Below are positions 33,453 through 42,516 of a stretch of 64,000 bases of DNA, one piece after another. Location of the stretch: positions 372,001-436,000 of the forward strand of contig CAVXRG010000010.1 in assembly GCA_963764195.1 (NCBI GenBank), in the 5' to 3' direction. The stretch is from JBDSSS01 sp963764195 (GTDB taxonomy: Bacteria; Actinomycetota; Actinomycetes; Actinomycetales; Dermatophilaceae). Every line of letters starts with the position of its first letter. The stretch's first letter is position 1. The position numbers were made by a program, and so were the translations under genes. The notes below the pieces were generated by a model that worked only from the letters and a program-made list of their open reading frames with translations, made no database searches and had not been told where the DNA came from.

Positions 33453-34607
33453 TCAGCGCTTCTCCGGCGCCGGCTCACGATCCGGGTGGTCCTCCAGGGC
33501 GCGCTCGACGGCCGAGCCGATGGGGCCCCGGTCGCCGTGGGAGTACTGCCGGTCGTGGACCAGCTGCTCCGACTTCGGGTCGCCGCGGTCCTGGACGATC
33601 TCGCGGTCCGAGTAGGTCGACTCCTCCTCGAGCCCCGCCGTCTCGTCGCCGCTCCCCCGCGAGAGCAGGCCCCCCGCGCCGTCCTGCACCCAGTTGATCA
33701 GCCGGGTGCCTGCCCCGTCGCGCAGCCGGACGGGCCACAGCACCCGCGCGGCCGCGTTGAGCCCGGCCCCGATGAGGATGGCGATGGCGAGCGCGTAGAG
33801 CCAGATGAGCAGCACGATCGGCGCGCTGAGGGGGCCGTAGATCGACCCGCCGCCGAGCGAGGCCTCGATGGAGATGCGCACGACGTAGGACGCGCCGACC
33901 CAGATCGCGACGGCGAGCGCCGCCCCCGGGAGGTCGCGCAGCCACGGGCTCCGTCGCGGCGTGGCGATGTGGTAGAGCGAGGTGACCCCGACGAGGCCGA
34001 GGAGGAGCAGCGTCGGCCAGTAGAGGGCCTGGGTGATCGTGGCTGCCGTTCCGGGCATCCACGAGGCGAGCAGGCTCGGGCCGAGCAGCGTCAGCGGCAG
34101 CACGAGGATCGCCCCGAAGATGGCCACCGCGTAGAGGCCGAGGCTGAAGGCCCGCATCCGGATGATGCCCCGGGCGCCGCTCTGGCCGTACATGATCGAG
34201 ATCGTGTCGACGAAGACGTTGAGCGCCCGCGATCCCGACCACAGCGACAGCAGGAATCCGACGGAGATGAGGTCGAGACGTCCGCCGCGCAACACGTCGT
34301 CGATGGTCGGCAGGACGAGGTCGGTCACGCTCGACGCCGTGAGGAACTGCTCGGCATACGTCTGGACGGCCCGGACGACCCGGTTGACCGACTCGGGCCC
34401 GAGGGCCGACCCGACGTAGCCGATCCCCCCGAAGAGCCCCAGCACGAGCGGCGGCAGGCTGAGCAACATGAAGAAGGCGCCCTCCGACGCGAGCCCGGTC
34501 ACCCGGTAGCGCATGCAGACTCGGATCGTCGCCATCGTCAGGCGGGCGAGCGCCAGCGCCCCGGGGAGCTCCTCCAGCCGGACGCGCAGTCTCTCCTTGG
34601 TCGTCAT
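33453..34607 (-). CDS. YihY/BrkB-type inner membrane protein
   Basis: A 384-residue protein with about six transmembrane helices followed by a hydrophilic acidic tail (from ~310). Family marks: MRYRVTGLASEGAFFMLLSLPPLVLGL, LWSGSRALNVFVDTISIMYG, and LSAPIVLLIWLYALAIAILIGAGLNAA near the last helix. The molecular role of the family is unknown; the old ribonuclease BN name is not supported. A TAGCCT box ends 8 nt before ATG 34607. Divergent from aidB. The charged tail (EEESTYSDREIVQDRG) is a lineage-specific extension. Confidence 0.83.
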   Translation of the reverse strand: MTTKERLRVRLEELPGALALARLTMATIRVCMRYRVTGLASEGAFFMLLSLPPLVLGLFGGIGYVGSALGPESVNRVVRAVQTYAEQFLTASSVTDLVLPTIDDVLRGGRLDLISVGFLLSLWSGSRALNVFVDTISIMYGQSGARGIIRMRAFSLGLYAVAIFGAILVLPLTLLGPSLLASWMPGTAATITQALYWPTLLLLGLVGVTSLYHIATPRRSPWLRDLPGAALAVAIWVGASYVVRISIEASLGGGSIYGPLSAPIVLLIWLYALAIAILIGAGLNAAARVLWPVRLRDGAGTRLINWVQDGAGGLLSRGSGDETAGLEEESTYSDREIVQDRGDPKSEQLVHDRQYSHGDRGPIGSAVERALEDHPDREPAPEKR

Positions 34608-34671
34608 CCCCACCGAGGCTAGTCGCGGGAGGGCGGTTGCAGAGAAACCGATGCCGCCCACGTGCACGGTT

Positions 34672-34677
34672 TAGGCT
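34672..34677 (+). promoter_or_regulatory. Probable -10 box of aidB (leaderless)
   Basis: TAGGCT ends 6 nt before GTG 34684. Confidence 0.55.
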
Positions 34678-34683
34678 GCCGCC

Positions 34684-36333
34684 GTGACGACGCACGAGGT
34701 GACGAACCAGGCCCCGGCCTACGTGGACCGCGACCTGCTCGGTGAGGATCCTGCGCTGACCGAGGCCCTCGAGCGGTGGGGAGGCCCCGAGGGGCTCGCG
34801 GCGCTGGCGCCCATGGGACGCCTCGCCGGGTCGGCCGAGGCGCAGGAGCACGGTCGCCTCGCCGACGCGCACCGACCCGTGCTGCACACGCACGACTCCC
34901 GCGGTCACCGCGTCGACGAGGTCGAGTTCCACCCCTCGTGGCACTGGCTCATGGGCCGTGCGGTCGGTGCCGGGCTGACGGCCGAGCCGTGGACCCTGCC
35001 GAGCGGGACCGGTGCCCACGCCCGTCGCGCCGCCGGGTTCATGGTGTGGTCGAGGGTCGAGGCGGGTCACGGCTGCCCCGTCTCGATGACGTATGCCGCT
35101 GGGTCCGCGGTGAGACACCACGCGGACGCCGCGGCGCGCTGGCTCCCGGGCCTGGCCAGCCGGGCCTACGACCCCGCCTTGCGTCCGGTCACGGACAAGG
35201 CCGGCGTCGTCGCGGGGATGGGGATGACGGAGAAGCAGGGCGGCTCCGACGTCCGCGCCAACACGACACGGGCCGTGGCGGTTCCCGACGGGTCAGGCTC
35301 CCCCGTGCCCGGCCCCGCCTACCGCCTCACCGGCCACAAGTGGTTCTGCTCCGCCCCGATGAGCGACCTCTTCCTCGTCCTCGCCCAGGCCCCGGAGGGC
35401 CTCACCTGCTTCGTCGTCCCGCGGGTCCTCGACGACGGGACGCGCAACCCCTTCGCGCTCCAGCGGCTCAAGGACAAGCTGGGCAACCACAGCAACGCCT
35501 CGAGCGAGGTCGAGCTCGAGGGGACCTGGGGCACCCGGCTCGGCGACGAGGGACGCGGGGTCCGGACGATCATCGACATGGTCGGCGCGACCCGCCTCGA
35601 CTGCGTGCTCGGCTCGACGGCCACGATGCGCGACGCTGTCGCGCGGGCGGTCCACCACGCCCGTCACCGCAGCGCCTTCGGTGCCCACCTCATCGACCAG
35701 CCGCTCATGCGCAACGTCCTGGCCGACCTCGCCCTCGAGGCGGAGGCGGCGACGGTGCTCTCGATGCGCCTGGCCCATGTGGTCGACGCGGAGGAGACGG
35801 CCCTGTTTCGCATCGGGGTGGCACTCGGCAAGTTCTGGGTCTGCAAGCGCACGCCGCCGATGGTGGCCGAGGCCCTCGAGTGCCTCGGCGGCAACGGCTA
35901 CGTCGAGGAGAACGGCCTGGCCCGGCTCTACCGGGAGGCCCCCCTCAACTCGATCTGGGAGGGCTCGGGCAACGTCAACGCCCTCGACGTCGTGCGAGCC
36001 CTGTCGAGGGAGCCGGAGAGCCTCGCGGCCCTGCAGGAGGAGCTCGCGACAACCCGGGGCGAGAGCGGCGTGCTCGACGCGCACACCACCAGCGCCGTCG
36101 CTGCCGCGCGCGCCATCGACCCGACCTCCGGCGCGGCAGCCTTCACCGCCCGCGCCGTCGTCGAGGACCTCGTCCTCGCCCTGCAGGCATCGCTGCTCGT
36201 GCGGCACTCCCCCGCGACCGTCGCCGACGCCTTCGTCGCGAGCCGGATCGGGGCCGGCCGCGGCCGCGCGTTCGGCGCCCTCCCGGCCGACCTCGCCGCC
36301 TCAGCCGGCGCGATCATCGACCGGGCCGGCTGA
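34684..36333 (+). CDS. aidB: AidB-like acyl-CoA dehydrogenase family protein
   Basis: A 549-residue FAD protein close in length and order of motifs to E. coli AidB: GMTEKQGGSDVRANTTRA, LTGHKWFCSAPMSD, LKDKLGNHSNASSEVELEG, TRLDCVLGSTATMRDA, FGAHLIDQPLMRNVLADLAL, VAEALECLGGNGYVEE and NSIWEGSGNVNALDVVRAL. E. coli AidB is part of the adaptive response to alkylating agents and binds DNA, probably protecting it; dehydrogenase activity is low. No ada or alkB gene is next to it here, so control by alkylation damage is unproven. GTG 34684 follows a -10 box by 6 nt. Confidence 0.9.
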   Translation: MTTHEVTNQAPAYVDRDLLGEDPALTEALERWGGPEGLAALAPMGRLAGSAEAQEHGRLADAHRPVLHTHDSRGHRVDEVEFHPSWHWLMGRAVGAGLTAEPWTLPSGTGAHARRAAGFMVWSRVEAGHGCPVSMTYAAGSAVRHHADAAARWLPGLASRAYDPALRPVTDKAGVVAGMGMTEKQGGSDVRANTTRAVAVPDGSGSPVPGPAYRLTGHKWFCSAPMSDLFLVLAQAPEGLTCFVVPRVLDDGTRNPFALQRLKDKLGNHSNASSEVELEGTWGTRLGDEGRGVRTIIDMVGATRLDCVLGSTATMRDAVARAVHHARHRSAFGAHLIDQPLMRNVLADLALEAEAATVLSMRLAHVVDAEETALFRIGVALGKFWVCKRTPPMVAEALECLGGNGYVEENGLARLYREAPLNSIWEGSGNVNALDVVRALSREPESLAALQEELATTRGESGVLDAHTTSAVAAARAIDPTSGAAAFTARAVVEDLVLALQASLLVRHSPATVADAFVASRIGAGRGRAFGALPADLAASAGAIIDRAG

Positions 36334-36348
36334 GGGCCGCCCGAACCC

Positions 36349-37260
36349 TCAGCTCTTTGCGAGCCGCTGCTTCTCGAGCTCCACGTCGTAGTCGGCCGCT
36401 GGCCAGTCGAGGTCCATCTCGCGAAGCGCCTCGAGCAACAGCTGCTGCACGGCCAGACGGGCATACCACTTGCGGTCGGCGGGCACGACGTGCCACGGCG
36501 CACCGACGGTCGAGGTCCTCTCCAGGGCGACCTGATACGCGTGCATGTAGGAGGCCCAGCGGAGACGCTCGTCGACGTCGCCGGGGTTGTACTTGTAGAA
36601 CTTGTCCGGTCGGTCGAGGCGCTCGGCGAGCCGTTCCTTCTGCTCGTCCTTCGAGATGTGCGTCATCACCTTGATGACCTTGGTGCCGGAGCGCACCGCC
36701 TTGCGCTCGAAGGCGTTGATCTCGGCGTAGCGTCCCGACCAGACCTCCTCCGGCACGAGGTCGTGCACGCGGACGACGAGCACGTCCTCGTAGTGCGAGC
36801 GGTCGAAGACGCCGAGGTCGCCGGGTTCGGGCAGGGCCCGCTCGATCCGCCAGAGGAAGTCGTGCGAGCGCTCCTCCTCGTTCGGCGCCTTGAACGCGGT
36901 CGCCTTGACGCCCTCGGGGTTGACCGAGATGACGTGGCGCATGATGCCGCCCTTGCCGGAGGTGTCCATTCCCTGGATGACGAGCAGCACCGACCGCTTC
37001 GACCCGGCGGTCGACTCGGCGAAGAGCTTCTCGAGCAGGTCGGAGAGCTCGGCCTCCGAGTAGGCGAGCGCCGCCTTGCCCAGGGCCTTGTCCCCGGAGA
37101 AGCCGGGTGTCGCCCGCGTGTCGAGATCGGCCAGGACGAAGCCCTTGTCGACGCGCAGCTCCTCCGTGAAGCCACTCAGCTCCTCGGCGGCCGCCTCCTC
37201 GACCTTTGCCGCCAGCTTTGCTGCCTTCTTTGCCTTCTTGCTCTTCTTCTTGTGACCCAT
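36349..37260 (-). CDS. Polyphosphate kinase 2 family protein
   Basis: A 303-residue P-loop kinase. A Lys-rich N terminus (MGHKKKSKKAKKAAKLAAK) precedes Walker A VLLVIQGMDTSGKGGIMRHV, lid arginines in APNEEERSHDFLWRIERALP, and Walker B VFDRSHYEDVLVVRVH. PPK2 enzymes transfer phosphate between polyphosphate and nucleoside mono- or diphosphates. The single-domain form with this lid is commonly annotated as class I or III, but the nucleotide preference is not certain. A CAGGAT box lies 6 nt before ATG 37260. Converges with aidB. Confidence 0.9.
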   Translation of the reverse strand: MGHKKKSKKAKKAAKLAAKVEEAAAEELSGFTEELRVDKGFVLADLDTRATPGFSGDKALGKAALAYSEAELSDLLEKLFAESTAGSKRSVLLVIQGMDTSGKGGIMRHVISVNPEGVKATAFKAPNEEERSHDFLWRIERALPEPGDLGVFDRSHYEDVLVVRVHDLVPEEVWSGRYAEINAFERKAVRSGTKVIKVMTHISKDEQKERLAERLDRPDKFYKYNPGDVDERLRWASYMHAYQVALERTSTVGAPWHVVPADRKWYARLAVQQLLLEALREMDLDWPAADYDVELEKQRLAKS

Positions 37261-37320
37261 CACGCCATCCTGCCCCAGCGGGCTCGGCAGCGGTGGTGGA
37301 CGACCCGGCATACTGACGCG

Positions 37321-38064
37321 ATGCGCCTGCTCGTCCCCGGCTCCTCCGGGCTCACGCCCCTGCGCGGCCTCGACGACGCTCTGCTGTATGCGGCGTACGC
37401 GCCTCCGCGCGGGCCGTGGCTCCGCTGCAACATGGTCGCCAGCCTCGACGGCGCGGCCACCGGCGCCGACGGGCGCTCCGGATCGATCAACGACCCGGCC
37501 GACCACATCGTCTTCGACGTACTCCGGGCGTCTGCCGACGCCGTCGTCGTCGGCGCGGGAACCGTTCGGGCCGAGGGCTATCCACCGCTCTCGGTCGCGC
37601 CGGCCCTGCTGGCTCTCCGTCGCGAACGCGGCCTCGACGACACGCTCCCCCTCGTCGTCGTCAGCAACCGCGGTGAGGTGCCACCGACCCTCGCCGGACA
37701 CGCGGACGGCTCGGTCCTGCTCGCCGTGCCCGGGCGGTCCGACGGGCTGGACGCTGCCCGAGCCTCGCTCGGTGACGAGCAGGTCATCGTCTGCGGCCCC
37801 GACCGGGTCGACCTGAGGAGCCTCGTCGCGCAGCTGCACGACCGCGGCCTGACCCGGCTGCTGACGGAGGGGGGGCCGGGGCTGCTCGGGTCGTTGCTCG
37901 CTGAAGGTCTCGTCGACGAGCTGTGCTTCACGGTCGCGCCCCGGGTCGTCGGGGGCGACCACCGGCGCCCGGTCGGAGCGGCCGGCATCCCCACCGAGCT
38001 CGACCTGGCCCTGCTCGTCGAGCAGGACGGGACCCTGATGGGTCGCTGGCTCACACGCCGCTGA
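37321..38064 (+). CDS. RibD C-terminal-type pyrimidine reductase family protein
   Basis: A 247-residue dihydrofolate-reductase-fold protein. LRCNMVASLDGAATGADGRSGSIN is the conserved N-terminal block, VLRASADAVVVGAGTVRAEGYPPL binds the nucleotide, and LTRLLTEGGPGLLGSLLAEGLVDEL is the C-terminal block of RibD reductases. It could reduce a riboflavin intermediate or another pyrimidine; no riboflavin genes are close. CATACT, part of a GGCATAC word (37307-37313), ends 6 nt before ATG 37321 and may be the -10 box. Its 3' end overlaps the convergent hydrolase by 14 nt. Confidence 0.82.
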   Translation: MRLLVPGSSGLTPLRGLDDALLYAAYAPPRGPWLRCNMVASLDGAATGADGRSGSINDPADHIVFDVLRASADAVVVGAGTVRAEGYPPLSVAPALLALRRERGLDDTLPLVVVSNRGEVPPTLAGHADGSVLLAVPGRSDGLDAARASLGDEQVIVCGPDRVDLRSLVAQLHDRGLTRLLTEGGPGLLGSLLAEGLVDELCFTVAPRVVGGDHRRPVGAAGIPTELDLALLVEQDGTLMGRWLTRR

Positions 38065-39217
38065 CGAACGAACGGAGGTCGCGCTCCCAGCGGTCGCTGT
38101 CGACGTTCCACAGCTTGCAGTGCCGGGCCGTCTGCCAGCGCTCGAGCCGCACGATGTCCGGCCGTCGACGCGCCAGCGCCAGGGCCGGCCCGATCGGGAC
38201 GAAGTCGTCGTCGTCCGAGTGCATCACGAGCATCGGCAGGTGCATCTCGTCGGCACGGGCCACCCAGTCGGTGCGCGCGACGTCGACCGGCTCGAGCAGC
38301 CCGAGCAGGGCCCTCGAGGTGGCCGACCCCATCAGCGACTGCGACAGCCGGACCAGCCCGTGGGGCACCCGGTGGCGCCGTCCGTGGTGGGCGAACACGT
38401 CGGCCCAGTCGAGCACCGCCGAGTCGAGGGCCACCCCGACGACCCGGTCGGCGAGCGTGGATCGGTCGATCACCTGGAGGGCGATGGCGCCGCCCATCGA
38501 CCAGCCCATCAGCAGGACCCGCTCCGCGCCGTGCGAGACGGCCCAGGCCATCGCGGCCTCGATGTCGCGCCACTCCGACAGCCCCAGGGTGTAGCGGCCG
38601 TCCGGGCCGGGCGGCGAGTCCCGATCGTTGCGGTAGCCCGGCACGAGGGACGTCCAGCCGAGGTCGCGCAGCACCGGGAGGGCCCGCACCACCTCGGCCC
38701 GTCGGGCGCCACGGCCGTGGACGAGGACGGCCCAGTCGCCGCCGCCACCGTCCTCCGGGCGCACGACCCAGGCCGGGAGCGGCCCGACGTCGGAGGTGAT
38801 GGTCACCTCCTGCTCCGGTATCCCGACGGTCACGCTCGGCCGGTCCCAGTAGTAGTACTGGTTCCACCGGGCTGGGCCGGTTCTCAGCTCGCCGCGGTCC
38901 ACCCCGAGCAGGTGGCGGCGCACGGCCCCGTCCGTGTGTTCGATGACGGAACCCACGCGGGCGTGTCCGAGGCCCCCGTCGAGCCAGAGCCCGTAGCGGC
39001 CCTCGACGACGGTCTCGGGCGTGGCCGTCAGCGTCACGGAGTCGGCGTCGTGGTCGAGGACGACGACATCGTCGGGCTGGAGCGCGTCGGGGGTCAGCAC
39101 CTGCCGCGCGAACCAGGCGGCCGCCGCGACCGACCCTGCCGCGGCTCCGATCATCGACCCTCCGGCCACGGCGGAGGCGACGAGGGCGGGTCGGGTGACG
39201 AGGCGGCGGAGGGTCAT
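38051..39217 (-). CDS. Membrane-anchored alpha/beta hydrolase
   Basis: A 388-residue serine hydrolase. An N-terminal hydrophobic segment (LVASAVAGGSMIGAAAGSVAAAAWF) could anchor or export it. The hydrolase core has WAVLVHGRGARRAE (oxyanion turn), RVLLMGWSMGGAIALQVID (nucleophile Ser), MLVMHSDDDDFVPIGPA (Asp) and WQTARHCKLWNVDS (His). The SDDDDFVP acid loop resembles cutinase or peptidase-like esterases, but the substrate is unknown. ATG 39217 is the only start before the hydrophobic segment. It overlaps the convergent RibD-like gene by 14 nt at the 3' end and is divergent from msrB. Confidence 0.82.
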   Translation of the reverse strand: MTLRRLVTRPALVASAVAGGSMIGAAAGSVAAAAWFARQVLTPDALQPDDVVVLDHDADSVTLTATPETVVEGRYGLWLDGGLGHARVGSVIEHTDGAVRRHLLGVDRGELRTGPARWNQYYYWDRPSVTVGIPEQEVTITSDVGPLPAWVVRPEDGGGGDWAVLVHGRGARRAEVVRALPVLRDLGWTSLVPGYRNDRDSPPGPDGRYTLGLSEWRDIEAAMAWAVSHGAERVLLMGWSMGGAIALQVIDRSTLADRVVGVALDSAVLDWADVFAHHGRRHRVPHGLVRLSQSLMGSATSRALLGLLEPVDVARTDWVARADEMHLPMLVMHSDDDDFVPIGPALALARRRPDIVRLERWQTARHCKLWNVDSDRWERDLRSFVSGV

Positions 39218-39316
39218 CCGGTCATCGTCGCAAATCCGGCCCGCTCCCCGCGGGCGGTGTCACGGCCGGCGACCGATCGCGGGCACAAACCCGGAGGACG
39301 CGGCGTTGGAGGAGAC

Positions 39317-39748
39317 ATGAGCGACAAGACCACGAACGCCAAGCCGTATGCCGTCGAGCGCACCGACGAGGAGTGGCGCGCCTCGCTGACCCCCTCCGAG
39401 TACAAGGTGCTCCGCCAGGCCGGCACCGAGCCGGCCTACCGCGGGGAGTACACCGACACCAGGACCGAGGGTGTCTACTCCTGCCGCGCGTGCGGGACCG
39501 AGCTGTTCCGCAGCGACACGAAGTTCGAGTCGCACTGCGGGTGGCCCTCCTTCTACTCCCCCCTCGCCGGTGACACCGTCGAGTACATCGAGGACCGCGC
39601 CATGGGGATGAAGCGGGTCGAGGTGCGCTGCGCCAACTGCGGCTCCCACCTCGGGCACGTCTTCGAGGGCGAGGGCTACGACACCCCGACCGACCAGCGC
39701 TACTGCATCAACTCCATCTCGCTCCGCCTCACGCCCGACGCGGGCTGA
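39317..39748 (+). CDS. msrB: Peptide-methionine (R)-S-oxide reductase
   Basis: A 143-residue MsrB that repairs oxidised methionine in proteins. CRACG and CANCG are the zinc-binding Cys pairs; HCGWPSFYSPL, GSHLGHVFEG and QRYCINSISLRL follow, the last carrying the catalytic Cys. The fold is complete. GGAGGAG lies at good distance before ATG 39317, so it is leadered. A GTATGCC word falls in codons for Tyr-Ala near the N terminus. Confidence 0.95.
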   Translation: MSDKTTNAKPYAVERTDEEWRASLTPSEYKVLRQAGTEPAYRGEYTDTRTEGVYSCRACGTELFRSDTKFESHCGWPSFYSPLAGDTVEYIEDRAMGMKRVEVRCANCGSHLGHVFEGEGYDTPTDQRYCINSISLRLTPDAG

Positions 39749-39809
39749 GACGAGGAGGGGGCGGCGCCGGTCGTGACAGATGACACGGTGACCGCCCTCT
39801 CGTGCGCCC

Positions 39810-39815
39810 TATCCT
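39810..39815 (+). promoter_or_regulatory. Probable -10 box of the DUF1707 gene (leaderless)
   Basis: TATCCT ends 6 nt before ATG 39822. Confidence 0.55.
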
Positions 39816-39821
39816 CGAGAC

Positions 39822-40196
39822 ATGGACAGTGACGGGGAGTTGAGGGTCGGCAGCGTCGAGCGGCAACGAGCGCTCGACCTGCTGGCCGACCACTTCGAGG
39901 CGGGCCGCCTGGACTCGCACGAGTACGAGGACCGCCGCGGTCGGGCCGGGGATGCCGTGACCCGGCGGGAGCTCGACGCCGTCTTCTCCGACCTGCCGGG
40001 CGTGGACCGGCGGGAGGCGTATGCCGGTCCCGGTACGTCGGTCGAGGCACCGCACCGGAGTGACGGCAGGCGCAGGGCACTCGTGATGGGGCTCGTCCCC
40101 TTCGTGGCCCTCGCCGGGTTCTTCCTCACCCGCACCTGGCTGTGGTTCCTGCTCATCCCTGCCGCCGGCGTGGTGATGCGCTACCTGGACGACTGA
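39822..40196 (+). CDS. DUF1707 (SHOCT-like) membrane protein
   Basis: A 124-residue protein. The N-terminal ~55 residues (RVGSVERQRALDLLADHFEAG, LDSHEYEDRRGRAGDAVTR) form the DUF1707 domain, found at the N terminus of many short actinobacterial membrane proteins. A basic linker and one or two hydrophobic helices follow (LVMGLVPFVALAGFFLT, LWFLLIPAAGVVM). Function is unknown. The start is fixed by the -10 box 6 nt upstream. Converges with hemQ. Confidence 0.85.
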   Translation: MDSDGELRVGSVERQRALDLLADHFEAGRLDSHEYEDRRGRAGDAVTRRELDAVFSDLPGVDRREAYAGPGTSVEAPHRSDGRRRALVMGLVPFVALAGFFLTRTWLWFLLIPAAGVVMRYLDD

Positions 40197-40213
40197 CCGG
40201 GAGCAGGGTCGGC

Positions 40214-40915
40214 TCAGCGCAGCGCGTGCACGAGGTCGCGCGGGTCGACCTTGGGGCCGGTGTAGAACGGGACCTCCTCGCGGACGTGCCGTCGGGCCCG
40301 GGACGCGCGCAGGTCGCGCATCAGGTCGACGATGCGGTGCAGCTCGTCCGCCTCGAAGGCGAGCAGCCACTCGTAGTCGCCGAGCGCGAACGAGGCGATG
40401 GTGTTGGCCCGGACGTCCGGGTAGTCGCGCGCCATCTGTCCGTGCTCGCGGAGCATGTCGCGACGCTCGCCGTCCTCGAGGAGGTACCACTCGTAGGACC
40501 GGACGAAGGGGTAGACGCAGACGTAGCGCCGGGCCTGCTCGTCGGCCATGAAGGCCGGGATGTGGCTCTTGTTGAACTCCGCGGGCCGGTGCAGCGCCGC
40601 CTGGCTCCAGACCGGCTCGAGGTGCGCGCCGAGCGTCGTGCGCAGGAGTCCGTGGTAGGCCGACTGAAGGTCCTCGATCCGCTCCGCGTGCCACCAGACC
40701 ATGAGGTCGGCGTCACCGCGCAGCCCCGCGACGTCGTAGAGCCCGCGGACGATGACGTCGCCCTGCTGGACCTCGGTGAGGAAGGTCTCGAGCTCGTCGG
40801 CCACGACGTCGCGGTCGCCCTCCACCGGCGACGCGACGCGGAAGACCGACCACATCGAGTAACGGATCGTCTCGTTGATCTCACGCATGCGGGCCGGAGT
40901 CACCTTGTCGCTCAT
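40214..40915 (-). CDS. hemQ: Coproheme decarboxylase (chlorite dismutase family)
   Basis: A 233-residue HemQ/ChdC, the last enzyme of the coproporphyrin-dependent heme pathway of actinobacteria and Firmicutes, converting coproheme to heme b with peroxide. FVRSYEWYLLEDGERRDMLREHGQMARDYP holds the catalytic Tyr region and the proximal heme His. VWWHAERIEDLQ and VFRVASPV are other family marks. It follows hemY with a 4-nt gap, so the last steps of the pathway share a transcript. hemE lies 9 kb away on the same strand. Confidence 0.92.
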   Translation of the reverse strand: MSDKVTPARMREINETIRYSMWSVFRVASPVEGDRDVVADELETFLTEVQQGDVIVRGLYDVAGLRGDADLMVWWHAERIEDLQSAYHGLLRTTLGAHLEPVWSQAALHRPAEFNKSHIPAFMADEQARRYVCVYPFVRSYEWYLLEDGERRDMLREHGQMARDYPDVRANTIASFALGDYEWLLAFEADELHRIVDLMRDLRASRARRHVREEVPFYTGPKVDPRDLVHALR

Positions 40916-40919
40916 GACC

Positions 40920-42347
40920 TCATTCTCCCAAGGGCTGTGCCGCGGCGCGCAGGCGGGTCACCAGCGTGCGCGCGGCCACTCGTCCCGACCCGATGCACGC
41001 CGGGACGCCGACGCCGTCGTAGGCCGCGCCCGCGACCACGACGGTCTCCGGCAACCCGTCGCGAACCGCCTGGACCCGCGCCCGGTGGCCCACGGCATAC
41101 TGCGGCAGCCCCCCGCCCCACCGCTGGACGTGCCGACCGGCGACCTCCGGGAGGGCGCCGAGCACACCGCGGAGGTCACCCAGCGCGAGGTCGACGAGCT
41201 CGTCGTCGGAGCGCTGGAGGCTCGCCTCCTCCCGGTGCCGCCCGACGGACGCGCGCAGGAAGGTCAGGTCGGGGTGGGCCTCGCGCAGCCAGGTCCACTT
41301 GCTGCTGCTGAAGGTCGAGGCCTTGATGGCGAGGCTCTCCGTCGGAGGGACGAGGAAGCCGCTGCTGCCCTCGAGCGCCTCGGGCCGGCCGGCCACGACG
41401 AGGCTGACGATGGCCACGGAGGCGTAGTCGACGCCGGCGAGCAGCCGGGCGGCCTCCGGTGCGGTGGCCTTGAGCAGCCTCGCACCGGGTGCGGCCGGGG
41501 TGGCCAGCACCACCGCGTCGAAGGACTCGGCGCGCTCGTCGGTCGTCGGGCCCGAGACGAGCGTCCAGGTGGGCCGGCTCGCCCCCCCGGCACGCGGGGC
41601 CTGGAGGGCTCGGACCGTCTCCCCCAGGCGCAGGTCGACGCCATGGGTGAGCAGCTCGGTGGCCAGGAGAGTCGGCAGCGCCCCGAGCCCGCCGCGGAGG
41701 GTGGCGAAGACGGGCCGCGGCGCCCCTCCTACCGTCTGGGCGGCGGCGGCCGTCTCCCGGGCGACCTCGGCGACCGACCGCCCCTCGACGGCCGCGCGGT
41801 GCAGGAGGGGCACGGACATCTCGAGGGAGAGCTCACGCGAGTGGCCGGCATACACCCCCGCGAGCAGCGGCTCCACGAGGCGGTCGGTCACGGCCGAGCC
41901 GAGGCGCTCGGCGATGAAGGCGCCGACGGCGACGTCGCCCGTCACCGGCGGCCCGATCCGCTCCGACGCCAGGCGCTCGACCTCCTCGTCGGACAGCAGC
42001 CCCCGCACCGACTCGGGGTCGGACGGCACCCCCATCACCGTGCCGCGCGGCATCGGCCAGCGACGACCGCGGCTGAGGATGGCGGCCCCGACGCCAGAGG
42101 GGTGGGTGACCCGGCCACCGAGCCCGAGCTCGGCGAAGAGCTCGACCGCCTCGGGGCGCCGGGCCAGCACCGACTCGGCGCCGACATCGATCGCGGCCCC
42201 GCCGACCTCGGCGAGGCGCAGCTTGCCGCCCACCCGGTCCGAGCCCTCGAAGAGCGTCACCGAGAGGTCACCCCCCGACCGGACGAGCTCCCAGGCGGCC
42301 GACAGCCCCGCCACCCCGCCCCCGACGACGGCCACGCGAACGCTCAT
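40920..42347 (-). CDS. hemY: Coproporphyrinogen III / protoporphyrinogen oxidase
   Basis: A 475-residue FAD enzyme of the HemY/CgoX type that oxidises coproporphyrinogen III to coproporphyrin III in this heme route. AVVGGGVAGLSAAWELVRSGG is the FAD-binding motif; VTLFEGSDRVGGKLRLAEVGG and IDVGAESVLARRPEAVEL follow; the C-terminal VVVAGAAYDGVGVPACIGSGRVAA is the second FAD contact. No leaderless box is clear; GGGAGAG precedes ATG 42347. It is upstream of hemQ in a two-gene run. Confidence 0.92.
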   Translation of the reverse strand: MSVRVAVVGGGVAGLSAAWELVRSGGDLSVTLFEGSDRVGGKLRLAEVGGAAIDVGAESVLARRPEAVELFAELGLGGRVTHPSGVGAAILSRGRRWPMPRGTVMGVPSDPESVRGLLSDEEVERLASERIGPPVTGDVAVGAFIAERLGSAVTDRLVEPLLAGVYAGHSRELSLEMSVPLLHRAAVEGRSVAEVARETAAAAQTVGGAPRPVFATLRGGLGALPTLLATELLTHGVDLRLGETVRALQAPRAGGASRPTWTLVSGPTTDERAESFDAVVLATPAAPGARLLKATAPEAARLLAGVDYASVAIVSLVVAGRPEALEGSSGFLVPPTESLAIKASTFSSSKWTWLREAHPDLTFLRASVGRHREEASLQRSDDELVDLALGDLRGVLGALPEVAGRHVQRWGGGLPQYAVGHRARVQAVRDGLPETVVVAGAAYDGVGVPACIGSGRVAARTLVTRLRAAAQPLGE

Positions 42348-42516
42348 CCCGCCACTCTCCCACCACGGCGGGGCAACGTTCTCGCTGGCCCCGGTGTCTC
42401 CCAGTCAGAGGCATCGCGACCGGGCCGTCCGGTCGCCCGGCACGAAGGACGAGCCATGAGCGCACCGACCCTGACCGGCACCCCGCACCGCCCGCACCGA
42501 CGCTGTCGACGGTGCC